A DNA stretch of 57,787 bases from positions 145,752-203,538 of the forward strand of contig JAUHQG010000010.1 of assembly GCA_030408475.1 (NCBI GenBank). Direction: 5' to 3'. The notes beneath the pieces are model-generated. The model worked only from the letters and a program-made list of their open reading frames with translations. It made no database searches and was not told where the DNA came from. Every line of letters begins with the position of its first letter. Position 1 is the stretch's first letter. The position numbers and the translations under genes are program-made. This DNA comes from Candidatus Amphrikana amoebophyrae (GTDB taxonomy: Bacteria > Chlamydiota > Chlamydiia > Chlamydiales > JACRBE01). Positions 12,063 through 21,534 of this stretch are shown here, piece after piece.

Positions 12063-13895
12063 ATGTCTCAAGAAAAACACATCTACCCACCAGAAAAAAT
12101 CCGTAATGTTGCTATTATCGCTCACATTGACCACGGCAAAACCACCATGTTAGATGCCCTTTTGGCTCAAAGTGATGTGTTTCGAGAAAACGAAAAAGTA
12201 GCCGAAAGAGCTATGGACAGCAATACTTTAGAGCAAGAACGAGGAATTACAATCTTCTCTAAACACACTTCATTGCCATATAAAGACTATAAAATTAATA
12301 TTATAGATACTCCTGGGCACGCCGATTTCTCAGGAGAAGTTGAGCGCGTGTTGGGTATGGTGAACTCAACCCTCCTTCTTATTGATGCCCAAGAAGGACC
12401 AATGCCTCAAACTCGCTTTGTTCTATCGTTAGCTCTTAAACTAGGATTAAAGCCTTTAGTTGTTCTCAATAAAATCGACAAGCCACACGCCAATCCAGAC
12501 GAAGCCCTTAACAAGACTTTTGATCTGTTTGTTGAATTAGGCGCCAATGACGATCAACTCGACTTCAAGTACTGCTTTGCCTCTGGATCAGGTGGATACG
12601 CTATGAAAAACATCGACGATCCCAAAGAAAACATGGCTCCATTATTTGAGCTAATTATTGCCGAAGTCCCTCACCCACCTGGGCGTGCTGACCAACCATT
12701 TCTAATGCAAGCCAGCACACTTTCTTATGATGACTTTGTTGGAAGACAAGCAACTGGACGGATTTTAGAAGGAACTATTAAAAAGAACCAAACATTTACT
12801 TTAATAAACAGCGATGGCCATCCATCAAACTTCAAAGCTTCAAAAATCGAAGGCTATATCGGTCTTAAAAAAATTGAAGTAGACGAGGCATCCGTTGGCG
12901 ATATTGTTAGTATTTCTGGCGCTCCAGAGGTGAAAATTGGTGATACTTTTTGTGATCCTAATCACATTAATCAACTCCCCCCAATTTCACTAGGAAGACC
13001 CACCATTTCTATTGACTTAATGGTCAATAGCGGACCTTTAGTTGGTCAAGACGGAAAACACGTTACGATGAGTAAACTTCGCGATCGTTTACAAAGGGAA
13101 AAAAGAGCTAATATTACCTTGGGAATTGAAGATGTAGAAGATGGTGAGGAAGAAGCTGTGCGTATCGCTGGAAGAGGCGAACTTCACTTATCTATATTGA
13201 TTGAAACCCTAAGACGTGAAAATTACGAATTCACTTTTTCAAAACCTAAAGTAATTATTCGTGAGATTGATGGTGTAAAATGCGAACCTTATGAGTCTGT
13301 TCATGTAGAAGTTCCAGAGACCTCTTCTGGCGCTGTAATTGAAGAGCTAAGTAAAAGGCGCGGTGAGATGCAATCTCTAAGTACGAATGAGCACAACATC
13401 ACCTCGATGCAATTTTTAGTTCCTTCACGTGGCCTTATGGGCTATCGCAATGAATTCTTAACTGTAACAAAAGGCGAAGGGATTTTGACAGCGATTTACG
13501 ACAGCTACAAACCGATGAAAGGTGATATCCCAGGTCGAAAAAATGGCGCTATGATTTCCATATGCAAAGGAAAAGCAACTGCCTATGCTATGTATACTTT
13601 ACAAGACCGTGGAACTATTTTTGTAAAACCTACAGAAGAAGTATACGAAGGAATGATCGTAGGTAAGCACGCTAGAGACAACGACCTGATTGTCAATATT
13701 GCTAAAGGGAAACAACTTACAAACGTACGTGCTTCTGGATCAGATGAGAGCATCATTCTCACTCCACCTACAAGACTTGGACTAGAGCAAGCCCTAGACT
13801 TTATCGAAGATGACGAATTAGTAGAAGTTACGCCCAATCATATTCGCCTGCGCAAACGTTACTTAACAGAAGTTGAAAGAAAGCGCAAAAAGTAA
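12063..13895 (+). CDS. typA: Ribosome-associated GTPase BipA/TypA
   Basis: The 610-residue translational GTPase has the full set of G motifs: IDHGKTT (residue about 22), the switch region [16 protein letters not shown], and NKIDKPHA. An EF-Tu-like domain 2, EF-G-like domains III and V, and the BipA-specific C-terminal domain follow. The segment [13 protein letters not shown] is diagnostic of BipA. It binds the 70S ribosome and helps 50S assembly and growth under stress. The length is typical. It stands alone, after the ankyrin-SET pair and convergent with the Inc-like gene. Nothing unusual is seen. Confidence 0.95.
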   Translation: MSQEKHIYPPEKIRNVAIIAHIDHGKTTMLDALLAQSDVFRENEKVAERAMDSNTLEQERGITIFSKHTSLPYKDYKINIIDTPGHADFSGEVERVLGMVNSTLLLIDAQEGPMPQTRFVLSLALKLGLKPLVVLNKIDKPHANPDEALNKTFDLFVELGANDDQLDFKYCFASGSGGYAMKNIDDPKENMAPLFELIIAEVPHPPGRADQPFLMQASTLSYDDFVGRQATGRILEGTIKKNQTFTLINSDGHPSNFKASKIEGYIGLKKIEVDEASVGDIVSISGAPEVKIGDTFCDPNHINQLPPISLGRPTISIDLMVNSGPLVGQDGKHVTMSKLRDRLQREKRANITLGIEDVEDGEEEAVRIAGRGELHLSILIETLRRENYEFTFSKPKVIIREIDGVKCEPYESVHVEVPETSSGAVIEELSKRRGEMQSLSTNEHNITSMQFLVPSRGLMGYRNEFLTVTKGEGILTAIYDSYKPMKGDIPGRKNGAMISICKGKATAYAMYTLQDRGTIFVKPTEEVYEGMIVGKHARDNDLIVNIAKGKQLTNVRASGSDESIILTPPTRLGLEQALDFIEDDELVEVTPNHIRLRKRYLTEVERKRKK

Positions 13896-13901
13896 AGTAA
13901 A

Positions 13902-13922
13902 CTGGGCTTAAAAAAAACCCAG
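13902..13922. terminator. Weak hairpin between convergent typA and Inc-like gene
   Basis: CTGGG (13902-13906) and CCCAG (13918-13922) form a five-base-pair stem around an A-rich loop, in a 35-base gap between two convergent stop codons. A terminator role is plausible from position, but the stem is short. Confidence 0.3.
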
Positions 13923-13930
13923 CTTAAAGA

Positions 13931-14905
13931 CTAGTCTAGTTTTGCATTTGCTTTTTCAAACTCGTCAATCACCTCTGCGTGATTGACGCGTATCCAATCG
14001 ATAAATTCACCTCGGTTACCCGCCCGCTTTAACATGTCAGTAAGTGCCTTTTGTCCGGCTGCTACCTCTTTAGCTTGACTTTCTGCCAATTCAGCTAAGC
14101 GCCTTGATTGAACTTCTTCTGCTTCAGCCAACTCTCTTTGGGCTTGCATCAGCAGCTCAATTTTTGCAGCGTGCTCCAACTCTAATTTCTTTCTTGATTC
14201 TGTCAAAGCTTTTTGATCAGCAGCCACTTCTCGCATAACCCCCAAGCTATCACTAAACTTTTCCAAACCAGTTTTTAAAATCGCCACTTGCATATCCAAT
14301 TTCTTCGTCTGCCTTTTAAATACAGCTTCAATGTTTGCCATCATCTTTGCCGCCTGAATCTTTTGAACCTTTAAATCTTCTGCATGCTTAACTGCCATTT
14401 CTCCAAATTGAGTATTCAAAGCGCCATGTGCCGCATTCAAATCATGGTAAGCGCCATTCTCAGCCGCCATCTGCCTAAGCTGCTCAGCTTGAGCTCTGTT
14501 AGCCGCTTCATCTCGACGAGTATTCAGCTGCATCCTCTCGAGGATAGTCCCGTACTTTAGAACATTCACACTATCTACTGCTCCAAATGAAGCTACAGCA
14601 GTGAGTAGTGGCCCTACAACATAGTATCCACCAAACCAAGCCATACCTACTCCTGAGCCTGCGGCTACAACCTGAAGAGTGACAATTAAATACCTCATTT
14701 TCTTTCCACTTAAGCAAGGAAAGATTACTTTCACAGTCCCTTCGGTTAGACTCCCTATACCTGCTACCGCTGAACCAGCCGATTCCAAAGTAGATCCCAC
14801 TATCCCTTTTTCTAGATCTGGCTCCCCTTTAGCCTCCACCTCATGACTTGGCGCATACGCTTGAGCTGCCGCACCTGCACCTAATGCTACTAACTTTGAT
14901 GACAT
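13931..14905 (-). CDS. Inc-like protein with paired hydrophobic segments and coiled coil
   Basis: The 324-residue product has two adjacent hydrophobic stretches (about residues 71-87 and 93-110) separated by a short GG turn. This bilobed pattern is used to recognise chlamydial inclusion-membrane proteins. A long Ala/Glu/Gln/Lys-rich region follows (about 125-290) that reads as coiled coil. There is no cleavable signal peptide, which fits type III export. ATG at 14905 was chosen because GGAGG lies five bases upstream. If it is an Inc protein, the coiled coil would face the host cytosol and bind host trafficking proteins. Family identity cannot be set from sequence alone. Confidence 0.55.
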   Translation of the reverse strand: MSSKLVALGAGAAAQAYAPSHEVEAKGEPDLEKGIVGSTLESAGSAVAGIGSLTEGTVKVIFPCLSGKKMRYLIVTLQVVAAGSGVGMAWFGGYYVVGPLLTAVASFGAVDSVNVLKYGTILERMQLNTRRDEAANRAQAEQLRQMAAENGAYHDLNAAHGALNTQFGEMAVKHAEDLKVQKIQAAKMMANIEAVFKRQTKKLDMQVAILKTGLEKFSDSLGVMREVAADQKALTESRKKLELEHAAKIELLMQAQRELAEAEEVQSRRLAELAESQAKEVAAGQKALTDMLKRAGNRGEFIDWIRVNHAEVIDEFEKANAKLD

Positions 14906-15021
14906 TTTGACCTCCATCCTTTTTAGGAAATTAAAAAACTCTTTGCATTGTATTAATTTTTTGAATTAAAAAAAACATTTTTTTCTTTCAATTTTCTCAC
15001 CGCCTCTGATACAAGAGAAGC

Positions 15022-15726
15022 ATGAATGATACAAAAGCTACCTCATATCTTATTTTTGACCGCATTTCGCACAGTTATGATCGAATAAATCGTCTATTGT
15101 CGTTTGGAATTGATATTTACTGGCGCTTTAAGCTTCTGAAATATGTTCCTAAAAAAAAGACCCCCTTAAAGTTAGTCGACTTAGCAACAGGAACCGGAGA
15201 CCAACTCTTCTCCCTTTTAAAATATCGTAAAAACATCATGCATGCTATTGGACTTGACCTTTCAACAAACATGCTTTCAGTTGCGAAGAAAAAAGCAAAG
15301 AAAAGAGATTTGAGTCATCGAACAGTTTTTGAAGATGGCGATGCCCAAAACATACCACTCAATCCAAATTGCGCTGATTTAGTCACCATGTCTTTTGGAA
15401 TTCGAAACGTACCAGACACAGTGAAGTGCATACAAGAAATGCATCGTATATTAGAGACTGGAGGTAAAAGTTTGATTTTAGAATTTTCACTTCCAACCAA
15501 CAAATTAATTAAATCTCTATATCTTTTTTACTTACGCAAAATTTTACCTCCTATAGGCAACCTTCTTTCAAAAGATAGCTCAGCCTATACGTATCTCAAC
15601 CAAACAATAGAGACATTTCCATATGGAGAAGACTTTTTAGAGTTGATGCGTCAAGCTGGCTTTAAAAAAGTAGAGGCCAAACCTCTTACATTTGGAATCG
15701 CCACCTTATATATTGGTGAAAAATGA
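15022..15726 (+). CDS. menG: Demethylmenaquinone methyltransferase (UbiE/MenG family)
   Basis: This 234-residue class I SAM methyltransferase has motif I as DLATGTGDQLFSLL, then the UbiE signature FGIRNVPD. It has the family's usual length. It would methylate demethylmenaquinone, the last step of menaquinone synthesis. It heads the men gene cluster on the plus strand, and its TGA overlaps the menF start as ATGA, so the two are translationally coupled. UbiE-type enzymes can also act on ubiquinone precursors; the neighbours make menaquinone the likely product. Confidence 0.9.
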   Translation: MNDTKATSYLIFDRISHSYDRINRLLSFGIDIYWRFKLLKYVPKKKTPLKLVDLATGTGDQLFSLLKYRKNIMHAIGLDLSTNMLSVAKKKAKKRDLSHRTVFEDGDAQNIPLNPNCADLVTMSFGIRNVPDTVKCIQEMHRILETGGKSLILEFSLPTNKLIKSLYLFYLRKILPPIGNLLSKDSSAYTYLNQTIETFPYGEDFLELMRQAGFKKVEAKPLTFGIATLYIGEK

Positions 15727-16703
15727 CCTTCCCTAAAATTATTATGGGGGACGATTTTTCGGCTTCTGGCACTCTAGGTGAAGTTGCCAAAAACTCTACC
15801 CACCGAGACCACTTCACTTTTACAATCCAAGATTTTTTTGGCAAAAAAGATTTAACCGATGAGTGGGAAGGTTTCTCATCGACAACATTTATCCCAAAAA
15901 AAGCCTCACTAGAATTAGCCACCCAGTCGCTAACTCTCAAATCAACCACATTAGCTTACTCAAACTATCATCAAGTTTGCCAATCCCTAATCGACTGTTT
16001 AGATGACACTCGTTTTCAAAAAGCTGTTTTAGCCACACGATTTGACCATCTATTCGATACCCAGATCGACCCTTTGGCTATATTCAACAAACTACAAAAA
16101 GAAAATGGACTCCCCTTTCTATACCAAGTAGCCCCCTCACAAGCTTTAGTCGGTGTCACACCAGAAACCCTTTACGAAAGAAAGCTCGACCAAATTTTTT
16201 CAGAAGCGCTTGCCTCAACGGCGCTCAACCCTAAAGATCTAGAAAGCAAAAAAAATACAGCCGAATTCCATTTTGTACGAGAAATGATTGAAAAAGCTTT
16301 TAGAGAATTATGCCGTACCTGCGATATATCTAACCCGAAGATAAAAAAAGCTGGCAAGCTATACCATTTAAATGTCGAATTTCGAGGAACTCTAAAATCT
16401 GGAGTAACCGATAGTGAAATAATTGAGATTCTACACCCAACACCAGCTATGGGTGGAACACCTAGAGCGCTAGCTTTAGATTGGATTTTAAATAATGAAC
16501 CGATAGAAAGAGGTTTTTATTCATCTTACTTTGGCTTTTTATCCCCCACTTATTCTAGAATAATGGTGGCTATTCGTTGCGCATTAATTAAAAGAAATAT
16601 TTTAAGTGCATTTGCCGGTGGTGGAATTGTAAAAACTTCCGATCCATCATTAGAATTTACTGAGCTAGAAAATAAAGCCAATTTGTGGAGACACCTGATA
16701 TGA
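15723..16703 (+). CDS. menF: Isochorismate synthase, short form
   Basis: This 326-residue enzyme turns chorismate into isochorismate, the entry to menaquinone synthesis. The chorismate-binding domain is intact: FQKAVLATR carries the catalytic lysine, and EALASTALN, HPTPAMGGTPRAL, ERGFYSSYFG and FAGGGIVKTSDPSLEF follow in order. MenF and EntC proteins are usually 390-430 residues; this one lacks much of the N-terminal part. The start is fixed by an ATGA overlap with menG, and the stop overlaps menD the same way. Salicylate or siderophore synthases share the domain, but the men context settles the role. Confidence 0.9.
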   Translation: MTFPKIIMGDDFSASGTLGEVAKNSTHRDHFTFTIQDFFGKKDLTDEWEGFSSTTFIPKKASLELATQSLTLKSTTLAYSNYHQVCQSLIDCLDDTRFQKAVLATRFDHLFDTQIDPLAIFNKLQKENGLPFLYQVAPSQALVGVTPETLYERKLDQIFSEALASTALNPKDLESKKNTAEFHFVREMIEKAFRELCRTCDISNPKIKKAGKLYHLNVEFRGTLKSGVTDSEIIEILHPTPAMGGTPRALALDWILNNEPIERGFYSSYFGFLSPTYSRIMVAIRCALIKRNILSAFAGGGIVKTSDPSLEFTELENKANLWRHLI

Positions 16704-18403
16704 CTAAAATAAGCGGCCAACAATATTCCGACCTCATTATCACTGAACTTGTAAAGGCGGGAGTGCGTTCTTTTTGTATCGCTCCAGGCTCACGCTCTTC
16801 ATCACTTATTTTATCAGCAGCCAACCACCCTCTTGCCAATACTTATGTTCATTATGATGAACGAGGATTAGGTTTTTTTGCTTTAGGCCTTGCTCAAGCT
16901 AAAAAAAATGCTGTTGCTATTATTGTCACTTCGGGCACTGCCCTTGGTAACTTATACCCTGCTGTTATGGAAGCAAAAATGAGCGACACTCCATTAATAG
17001 TGATTACCGCTGATAGGCCTTTTGAACTGCAAAACTGTGGAGCTAATCAAACTGTTGACCAAATGAAGTTTTTTGGCAACTACGTCTCACACTTTTACAA
17101 CCTACCAGCCTCAGCCGAAAGTGAAAACCACATAAGAACTACCATTGATTATGCCGCTCATAATGAAGGGCCTGTTCATATAAATATTATGCAGCGCGAT
17201 CCCTTTTTAAAACATGAGCCTATTAGCGCCACCCCATCCACCTCGACTCATTTTATCAAAGGCAAAGTTGTTTTAGACGACCAATCAAAGCAAGAAATTT
17301 CCGATTTGATTAACGAGCATCCAGATGGAATAATCACTTGTGGCAGCTGTATACCCCAAGAAGCTTGCGAATCAATTTGTGATCTCGCTGAAAAGCTCAA
17401 TTGGCCTATCATAGTCGATATTACATCTTCTATCCGGTCTTTGCAACACGATAATATCATCCCTTTTTCATCACTGCTGTTCAAACAATCTCATAGTGAA
17501 CTTAAACCCAAAATGGTACTTCACTTTGGAAACAGGTTTATCTCTAAAGACTTGCTTCAATGGAAAGAACAGCTGGCTAAAAAAACCACTATTATTCAAG
17601 TGACCCATAAACTTGAAAAATGCGACCCCTCTCATAGAGTTACACATAAAGTTTGCCTACCTATCCAAAACTTTTGCTCTTCAATTTTACCTTATATTGA
17701 GAAAAAAGAGTGTAAAAAAATGCTTGATCTTCTCAAAGACAAAAGTTGCCAAATTTCAACCATATTACATCGACTTGAAAGCGAAGCTCCACTCAATGAA
17801 ACTTTCTTTTTTTCACAATTATCACGCATACTAACTGACAATCAATCTTTGTTTCTTGGAAATAGTTTAACTATACGAGCTGCCGACCACGCATTTTATC
17901 CGAAGCGAAACACGGGACCTATTTTTGCCAATCGAGGCTGTAGTGGAATTGATGGTAACATCGCCACAATGGCCGGTATATGCTCTGGGTTAGAAATGCC
18001 ACTTGTGGGCATTATCGGGGATCAAACTTTTTTACACGACATAAACTCTTTGCCATTAATCAAAAACCTACCCATCCAACTCATCATTATAAACAATCAA
18101 GGGGGGCGTATATTTGAACATCTTCCTATAAATGAAGATAAAGAAAATTGCTCAAAATTTTTAGTTAATCAAGCTTTGTACCCCCTTGAATGTAGCGGCC
18201 ATCTTTTTAATATCCCCTACTCAATCGCTAAGACTAGCGATGATTTTTTTGACATATTTGGAGCCCATACAGATAAAGCCTCGATTATCGAACTAGCTTT
18301 ATGCCCGACTCAATCTTTAGCAAGTTACCAAGACCTAATTTCTCAAGTTCAAAAATCGAAAAAATCTAAGTTTTCAAAGGTTTTGAATTGCTATTTTGTT
18401 TAA
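16700..18403 (+). CDS. menD: SEPHCHC synthase (MenD)
   Basis: The 567-residue thiamine-diphosphate enzyme joins 2-oxoglutarate to isochorismate, giving 2-succinyl-5-enolpyruvyl-6-hydroxy-3-cyclohexene-1-carboxylate. The N-terminal domain shows the MenD-type [10 protein letters not shown] and [13 protein letters not shown]. The C-terminal cofactor domain shows [24 protein letters not shown] and [10 protein letters not shown]. The length is normal. ATG at 16700 is preferred because it overlaps the menF stop as ATGA; a GTG at 16685 lies inside menF. The menH part begins before this gene ends. Confidence 0.93.
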   Translation: MTKISGQQYSDLIITELVKAGVRSFCIAPGSRSSSLILSAANHPLANTYVHYDERGLGFFALGLAQAKKNAVAIIVTSGTALGNLYPAVMEAKMSDTPLIVITADRPFELQNCGANQTVDQMKFFGNYVSHFYNLPASAESENHIRTTIDYAAHNEGPVHINIMQRDPFLKHEPISATPSTSTHFIKGKVVLDDQSKQEISDLINEHPDGIITCGSCIPQEACESICDLAEKLNWPIIVDITSSIRSLQHDNIIPFSSLLFKQSHSELKPKMVLHFGNRFISKDLLQWKEQLAKKTTIIQVTHKLEKCDPSHRVTHKVCLPIQNFCSSILPYIEKKECKKMLDLLKDKSCQISTILHRLESEAPLNETFFFSQLSRILTDNQSLFLGNSLTIRAADHAFYPKRNTGPIFANRGCSGIDGNIATMAGICSGLEMPLVGIIGDQTFLHDINSLPLIKNLPIQLIIINNQGGRIFEHLPINEDKENCSKFLVNQALYPLECSGHLFNIPYSIAKTSDDFFDIFGAHTDKASIIELALCPTQSLASYQDLISQVQKSKKSKFSKVLNCYFV

Positions 18404-19881
18404 GAAGAGATGGGGTGGGCACTCCCATATTATTTTTACACGGCTTTTTAGGATCTCATGAAGACTTTTTGCCCATTATTGAAGATATACCTAACCCTAT
18501 CATCGCTCTAGACTTACCTGGACACGGCAAGTCCCCCTCTATAGAAAACATCTCATTTGAGCTCTGCTGTAAAGAGATAGTCTCTCTTATCCAATGTGAA
18601 TCAGTTCACATTGTAGGTTATTCTATGGGAGGGCGCATCGCTCTTTACCTAAAAAAACATTACAAAAACCTAATTAAAAAGATGGTAATAATTAGCGCTT
18701 ATCCTTATCAAAACAAGAACCGAACTGACAAAACTAAATGGCTTAAACAGCCCACCATCGAACAATTCATTACAGAGTGGTACCAGCAACCACTATTTAA
18801 AGGAGTGATTCCAAACGATGTTTTAGAGCGGCGTAAAAAAAATATTCTCACCAATCTTTATCCTATTTTCACTAACCTTTGCAGCAGCAAACAACCCGAT
18901 TATAGAAGCTTATTAGAAAAAGAAGGGAGAAACATTCTCCTTGTGTGTGGAGAGCTCGATCTCAAATATAGTTCTATTTATAAAAAACTAAGCAAAAATT
19001 GCTTGAAAACAATACCAGATGTGGGCCACTCTGTCCACATTGAGCACAAAACGGCTTTGAAGGAGGCGATTATGGAACATCTTACCCAAACTTACACCGA
19101 TATTATCTATACAAAATCTGACGGCATAGCCAAAATCTCAATCAATCGACCTCAAAAACATAACGCTTTTCGCCCTGATACCGTCAAAGAAATGATTAAA
19201 GCTCTATTAGACGCTTGGCATGATGATGACATAGGCGTTGTAATCTTAACAGGTGAAGGTGGACGCGCTTTTTGCTCAGGAGGAGATCAAACAATTAGAA
19301 AGAATGCTGGTTACAGCGACAAGCTAGGCAACCAATCTTTAAATATTTTAGAATTCCAAAAACTATTGAGAACCATCCCCAAGCCAACGATTGCTGCCGT
19401 TGCGGGCTACGCCATTGGTGGTGGACACGTTTTACATGTAATGTGTGACTTAACTATTGCAGCTGACAACGCTGTTTTTGGACAAACTGGTCCAAAAGTT
19501 GGTTCTTTCGACGGTGGTTTTGGAGCTAGTTATCTTGCTTCGATAATTGGCCAGAAAAAAGCTCGCGAAATTTGGTACCTCTGTAGACAATACTCAGCTT
19601 CTGAAGCTATGGAAATGGGCCTTGTTAATAAAGTTGTTCCCCTCGAAGATTTACAAGATGAAGCGATCAGATGGGCAAATGAAATGCTACAGCACTCTCC
19701 CATGGCACTTCGTTGTTTAAAATCTAGTTTTAACGCTGCATTAGATGGACAAGCTGGCGTGCAAGAGTTAGCTGGGAATGCGACAATGCTTTTTTATATG
19801 AGTAAAGAAGCTCAAGAAGGGCGTGACTCTTTTATAGAAAAAAGAAAACCTGATTTCTCAAGATTTAGAAAACCGGAGTAA
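18388..19881 (+). CDS. menH-menB: MenH-MenB fusion: SHCHC synthase joined to DHNA-CoA synthase
   Basis: One uninterrupted 497-residue frame holds two pathway enzymes. Residues 1 to about 228 are an alpha/beta hydrolase of MenH type: LFLHGFLG, nucleophile in GYSMGGR, acid in GELDL and histidine in GHSVHIE. Residues about 229-497 are a crotonase-fold MenB with [38 protein letters not shown] and [14 protein letters not shown]. MenH removes pyruvate from the MenD product; MenB cyclises succinylbenzoyl-CoA. The likely start is a TTG with AAAGG seven bases upstream, overlapping menD; GTG at 18415 is an alternative. An AGGAGG lies before Met229, so free MenB may also be made. They are normally separate genes. 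Confidence 0.9.
   Translation: MLFCLRRDGVGTPILFLHGFLGSHEDFLPIIEDIPNPIIALDLPGHGKSPSIENISFELCCKEIVSLIQCESVHIVGYSMGGRIALYLKKHYKNLIKKMVIISAYPYQNKNRTDKTKWLKQPTIEQFITEWYQQPLFKGVIPNDVLERRKKNILTNLYPIFTNLCSSKQPDYRSLLEKEGRNILLVCGELDLKYSSIYKKLSKNCLKTIPDVGHSVHIEHKTALKEAIMEHLTQTYTDIIYTKSDGIAKISINRPQKHNAFRPDTVKEMIKALLDAWHDDDIGVVILTGEGGRAFCSGGDQTIRKNAGYSDKLGNQSLNILEFQKLLRTIPKPTIAAVAGYAIGGGHVLHVMCDLTIAADNAVFGQTGPKVGSFDGGFGASYLASIIGQKKAREIWYLCRQYSASEAMEMGLVNKVVPLEDLQDEAIRWANEMLQHSPMALRCLKSSFNAALDGQAGVQELAGNATMLFYMSKEAQEGRDSFIEKRKPDFSRFRKPE
19060..19074 (+). promoter_or_regulatory. Internal ribosome binding site and start codon for menB
   Basis: Inside the menH-menB frame, AAGGAGG (19060-19066) stands five bases before an in-frame ATG at 19072. 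From that ATG the product is 269 residues, a normal MenB length, beginning MEHLTQTY. It is among the best ribosome binding sites in the window. It implies MenB may be made alone as well as fused. Confidence 0.65.
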
Positions 19882-19883
19882 AT

Positions 19884-20777
19884 ATGCGTATTGGTAAGTT
19901 TCGAATTTGGGTTATGACCATGAGGCCTAAAACCCTTGTGGCCAGCTTTGCCCCTGTTGTAATTGGAAGTGCCTTTGCTGTTGCTCATGACGTGTTCAAC
20001 ATGTACACTCTCATATTTACCCTTCTAACCGCTGCTCTTGTACAAATTCTAACTAATTTTGCTAATGACTATTTTGATTTCATAAAGGGAACAGACACAA
20101 AAGAACGAGTGGGGCCTAAACGAGGACTACATAAAGACCTCATCTCATTAAAAGAAATGCGAGTAGCGATTATTCTTACTATCATCCTAACTATTCTCTC
20201 TTCGATATACTTGATATATATTGGAGGAGCCCTCATCTTTTTATTGATGATAGTCTCTGTTATTTTAGCCCTTCTATATACCGCTGGTCCAGTCTCGCTT
20301 TCCTATACCGGCTTTGCAGACATCTTTGTTTTCATATTCTTCGGGCCAGTTGCAACTGTTGCAACCTTTTGGCTCCAAACTAAAATGTTTGATCCTATTG
20401 TTTTAATATCTTCGATTGCTCCAGGTTGCCTATCGACAGCAATGCTTGCCATTAACAATATTCGCGATTATAAAACCGATAAAGCTGCAGGAAAAAAAAC
20501 CTTAGTAGTCCGCTTCGGAATTGAATTTGGAAAAATTGAATATTTAACGATGCTAATTATCGCATTTTTGGTTCCATTTGTCCTTTGGTATGTTTACCCT
20601 TTATATAGTGTCATGCTTATTGTCTGTTTTGTCATGCTCACATCAATACGGATGGTTATATTACTCTTTAAAACCGATTCTGCTGTCGAGATAGGAAAAC
20701 TTATGATGAACACAAGTTTTTTACTTCTCTCTTATACATTAATTTTTATATTCTCAATTTTTTATGCAAATCGTTAA
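19884..20777 (+). CDS. menA: 1,4-dihydroxy-2-naphthoate prenyltransferase
   Basis: The 297-residue polytopic membrane enzyme of the UbiA superfamily attaches the prenyl chain to dihydroxynaphthoate, giving demethylmenaquinone. The first Asp-rich motif NDYFDFIKGTD (about residue 54) and the second, NNIRDYKTDKAAGKKTL (about residue 190), bind the magnesium-pyrophosphate end of the prenyl donor. About eight or nine hydrophobic helices are apparent. It starts two bases after menB and overlaps menC by 14 bases. Heme or tocopherol prenyltransferases are excluded by context and by the MenA-like second motif. Confidence 0.92.
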   Translation: MRIGKFRIWVMTMRPKTLVASFAPVVIGSAFAVAHDVFNMYTLIFTLLTAALVQILTNFANDYFDFIKGTDTKERVGPKRGLHKDLISLKEMRVAIILTIILTILSSIYLIYIGGALIFLLMIVSVILALLYTAGPVSLSYTGFADIFVFIFFGPVATVATFWLQTKMFDPIVLISSIAPGCLSTAMLAINNIRDYKTDKAAGKKTLVVRFGIEFGKIEYLTMLIIAFLVPFVLWYVYPLYSVMLIVCFVMLTSIRMVILLFKTDSAVEIGKLMMNTSFLLLSYTLIFIFSIFYANR

Positions 20778-21534
20778 AATTAAAAAAGAGAACTATCTGC
20801 ATAAGACAAAAGAAGGGATCCACCTAACTTTTTATTTTTCTGATGGCACTATTAAAAGAGGAGATCTTTCTCCTTTACCAGGATGGAGCGTTGAAAACTT
20901 GGCTGAAGCTGAAAAAGAGTTCGATCTACTTTGTGGTTTAAGTTTAGATGATGCAATAAAAAAACTTAAGTTTCCCTCCTCTATTTTTGCTCTACAGAGC
21001 TCTATAGAAAGTGAACCGGTATTTCCATATGAAATTTGTAAGCTCTACTTGCAGCCACCTAAAGAAATCCATAATAAAGTAGCTAAAGTGAAGTTCAGTC
21101 AATACTCACCAAAACAAGCGCTAAATTGGTTTAATAGCGTACCTTACAAAACCAAAATTCGAGTTGATCTCAATCAAAGCTGGTCTCTTGATGACCTTCT
21201 CTATTTTTCTACCCGAGTTAACCCAAATCAGATAGATTATATTGAAGAACCGATCAAAAATTTAGGAAACTTACCAAAGCTCCCCGTGCCAATAGCTCTA
21301 GATGAGCATCTTCGTGAATTCCCTTTCAAAGAACTCACTGAGAGAGTAGCTTTTGATGTTGTAGTAATAAAACCTACACTACAACTCGACTACATCTCTA
21401 TTATAAAAGAGGCAAAGAAGTTAGGTAAAAGGATTGTATTAAGCTCTAGTTATGAAAGTGAATTAGGGCTTAATCAAATTAAAGCGCTTGCTCTAGAGTA
21501 TAATTTAGTTGAAGCGCATGGATTAGACACATGA
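20764..21534 (+). CDS. menC: o-Succinylbenzoate synthase
   Basis: This 256-residue enolase-superfamily enzyme dehydrates SHCHC to o-succinylbenzoate. The expected residues are visible: a KVK motif near residue 108 with the catalytic lysine, metal ligands in VDLNQSW (about 140), IEEPI (about 161) and LDEHL (about 181), and the second lysine in VVIKP (about 200). The protein is shorter than E. coli MenC (320), mostly through a trimmed capping domain. The start overlaps menA by 14 bases and the stop overlaps menE as ATGA. Confidence 0.87.
   Translation: MQIVKIKKENYLHKTKEGIHLTFYFSDGTIKRGDLSPLPGWSVENLAEAEKEFDLLCGLSLDDAIKKLKFPSSIFALQSSIESEPVFPYEICKLYLQPPKEIHNKVAKVKFSQYSPKQALNWFNSVPYKTKIRVDLNQSWSLDDLLYFSTRVNPNQIDYIEEPIKNLGNLPKLPVPIALDEHLREFPFKELTERVAFDVVVIKPTLQLDYISIIKEAKKLGKRIVLSSSYESELGLNQIKALALEYNLVEAHGLDT

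Noticed and set aside
18388..19881. Sequencing frameshift or lost stop joining menH and menB by error
   Set aside because: Both domains are in the same frame with no stop and no odd sequence at the joint, so I report a fusion. A single missing stop codon by error cannot be fully excluded.
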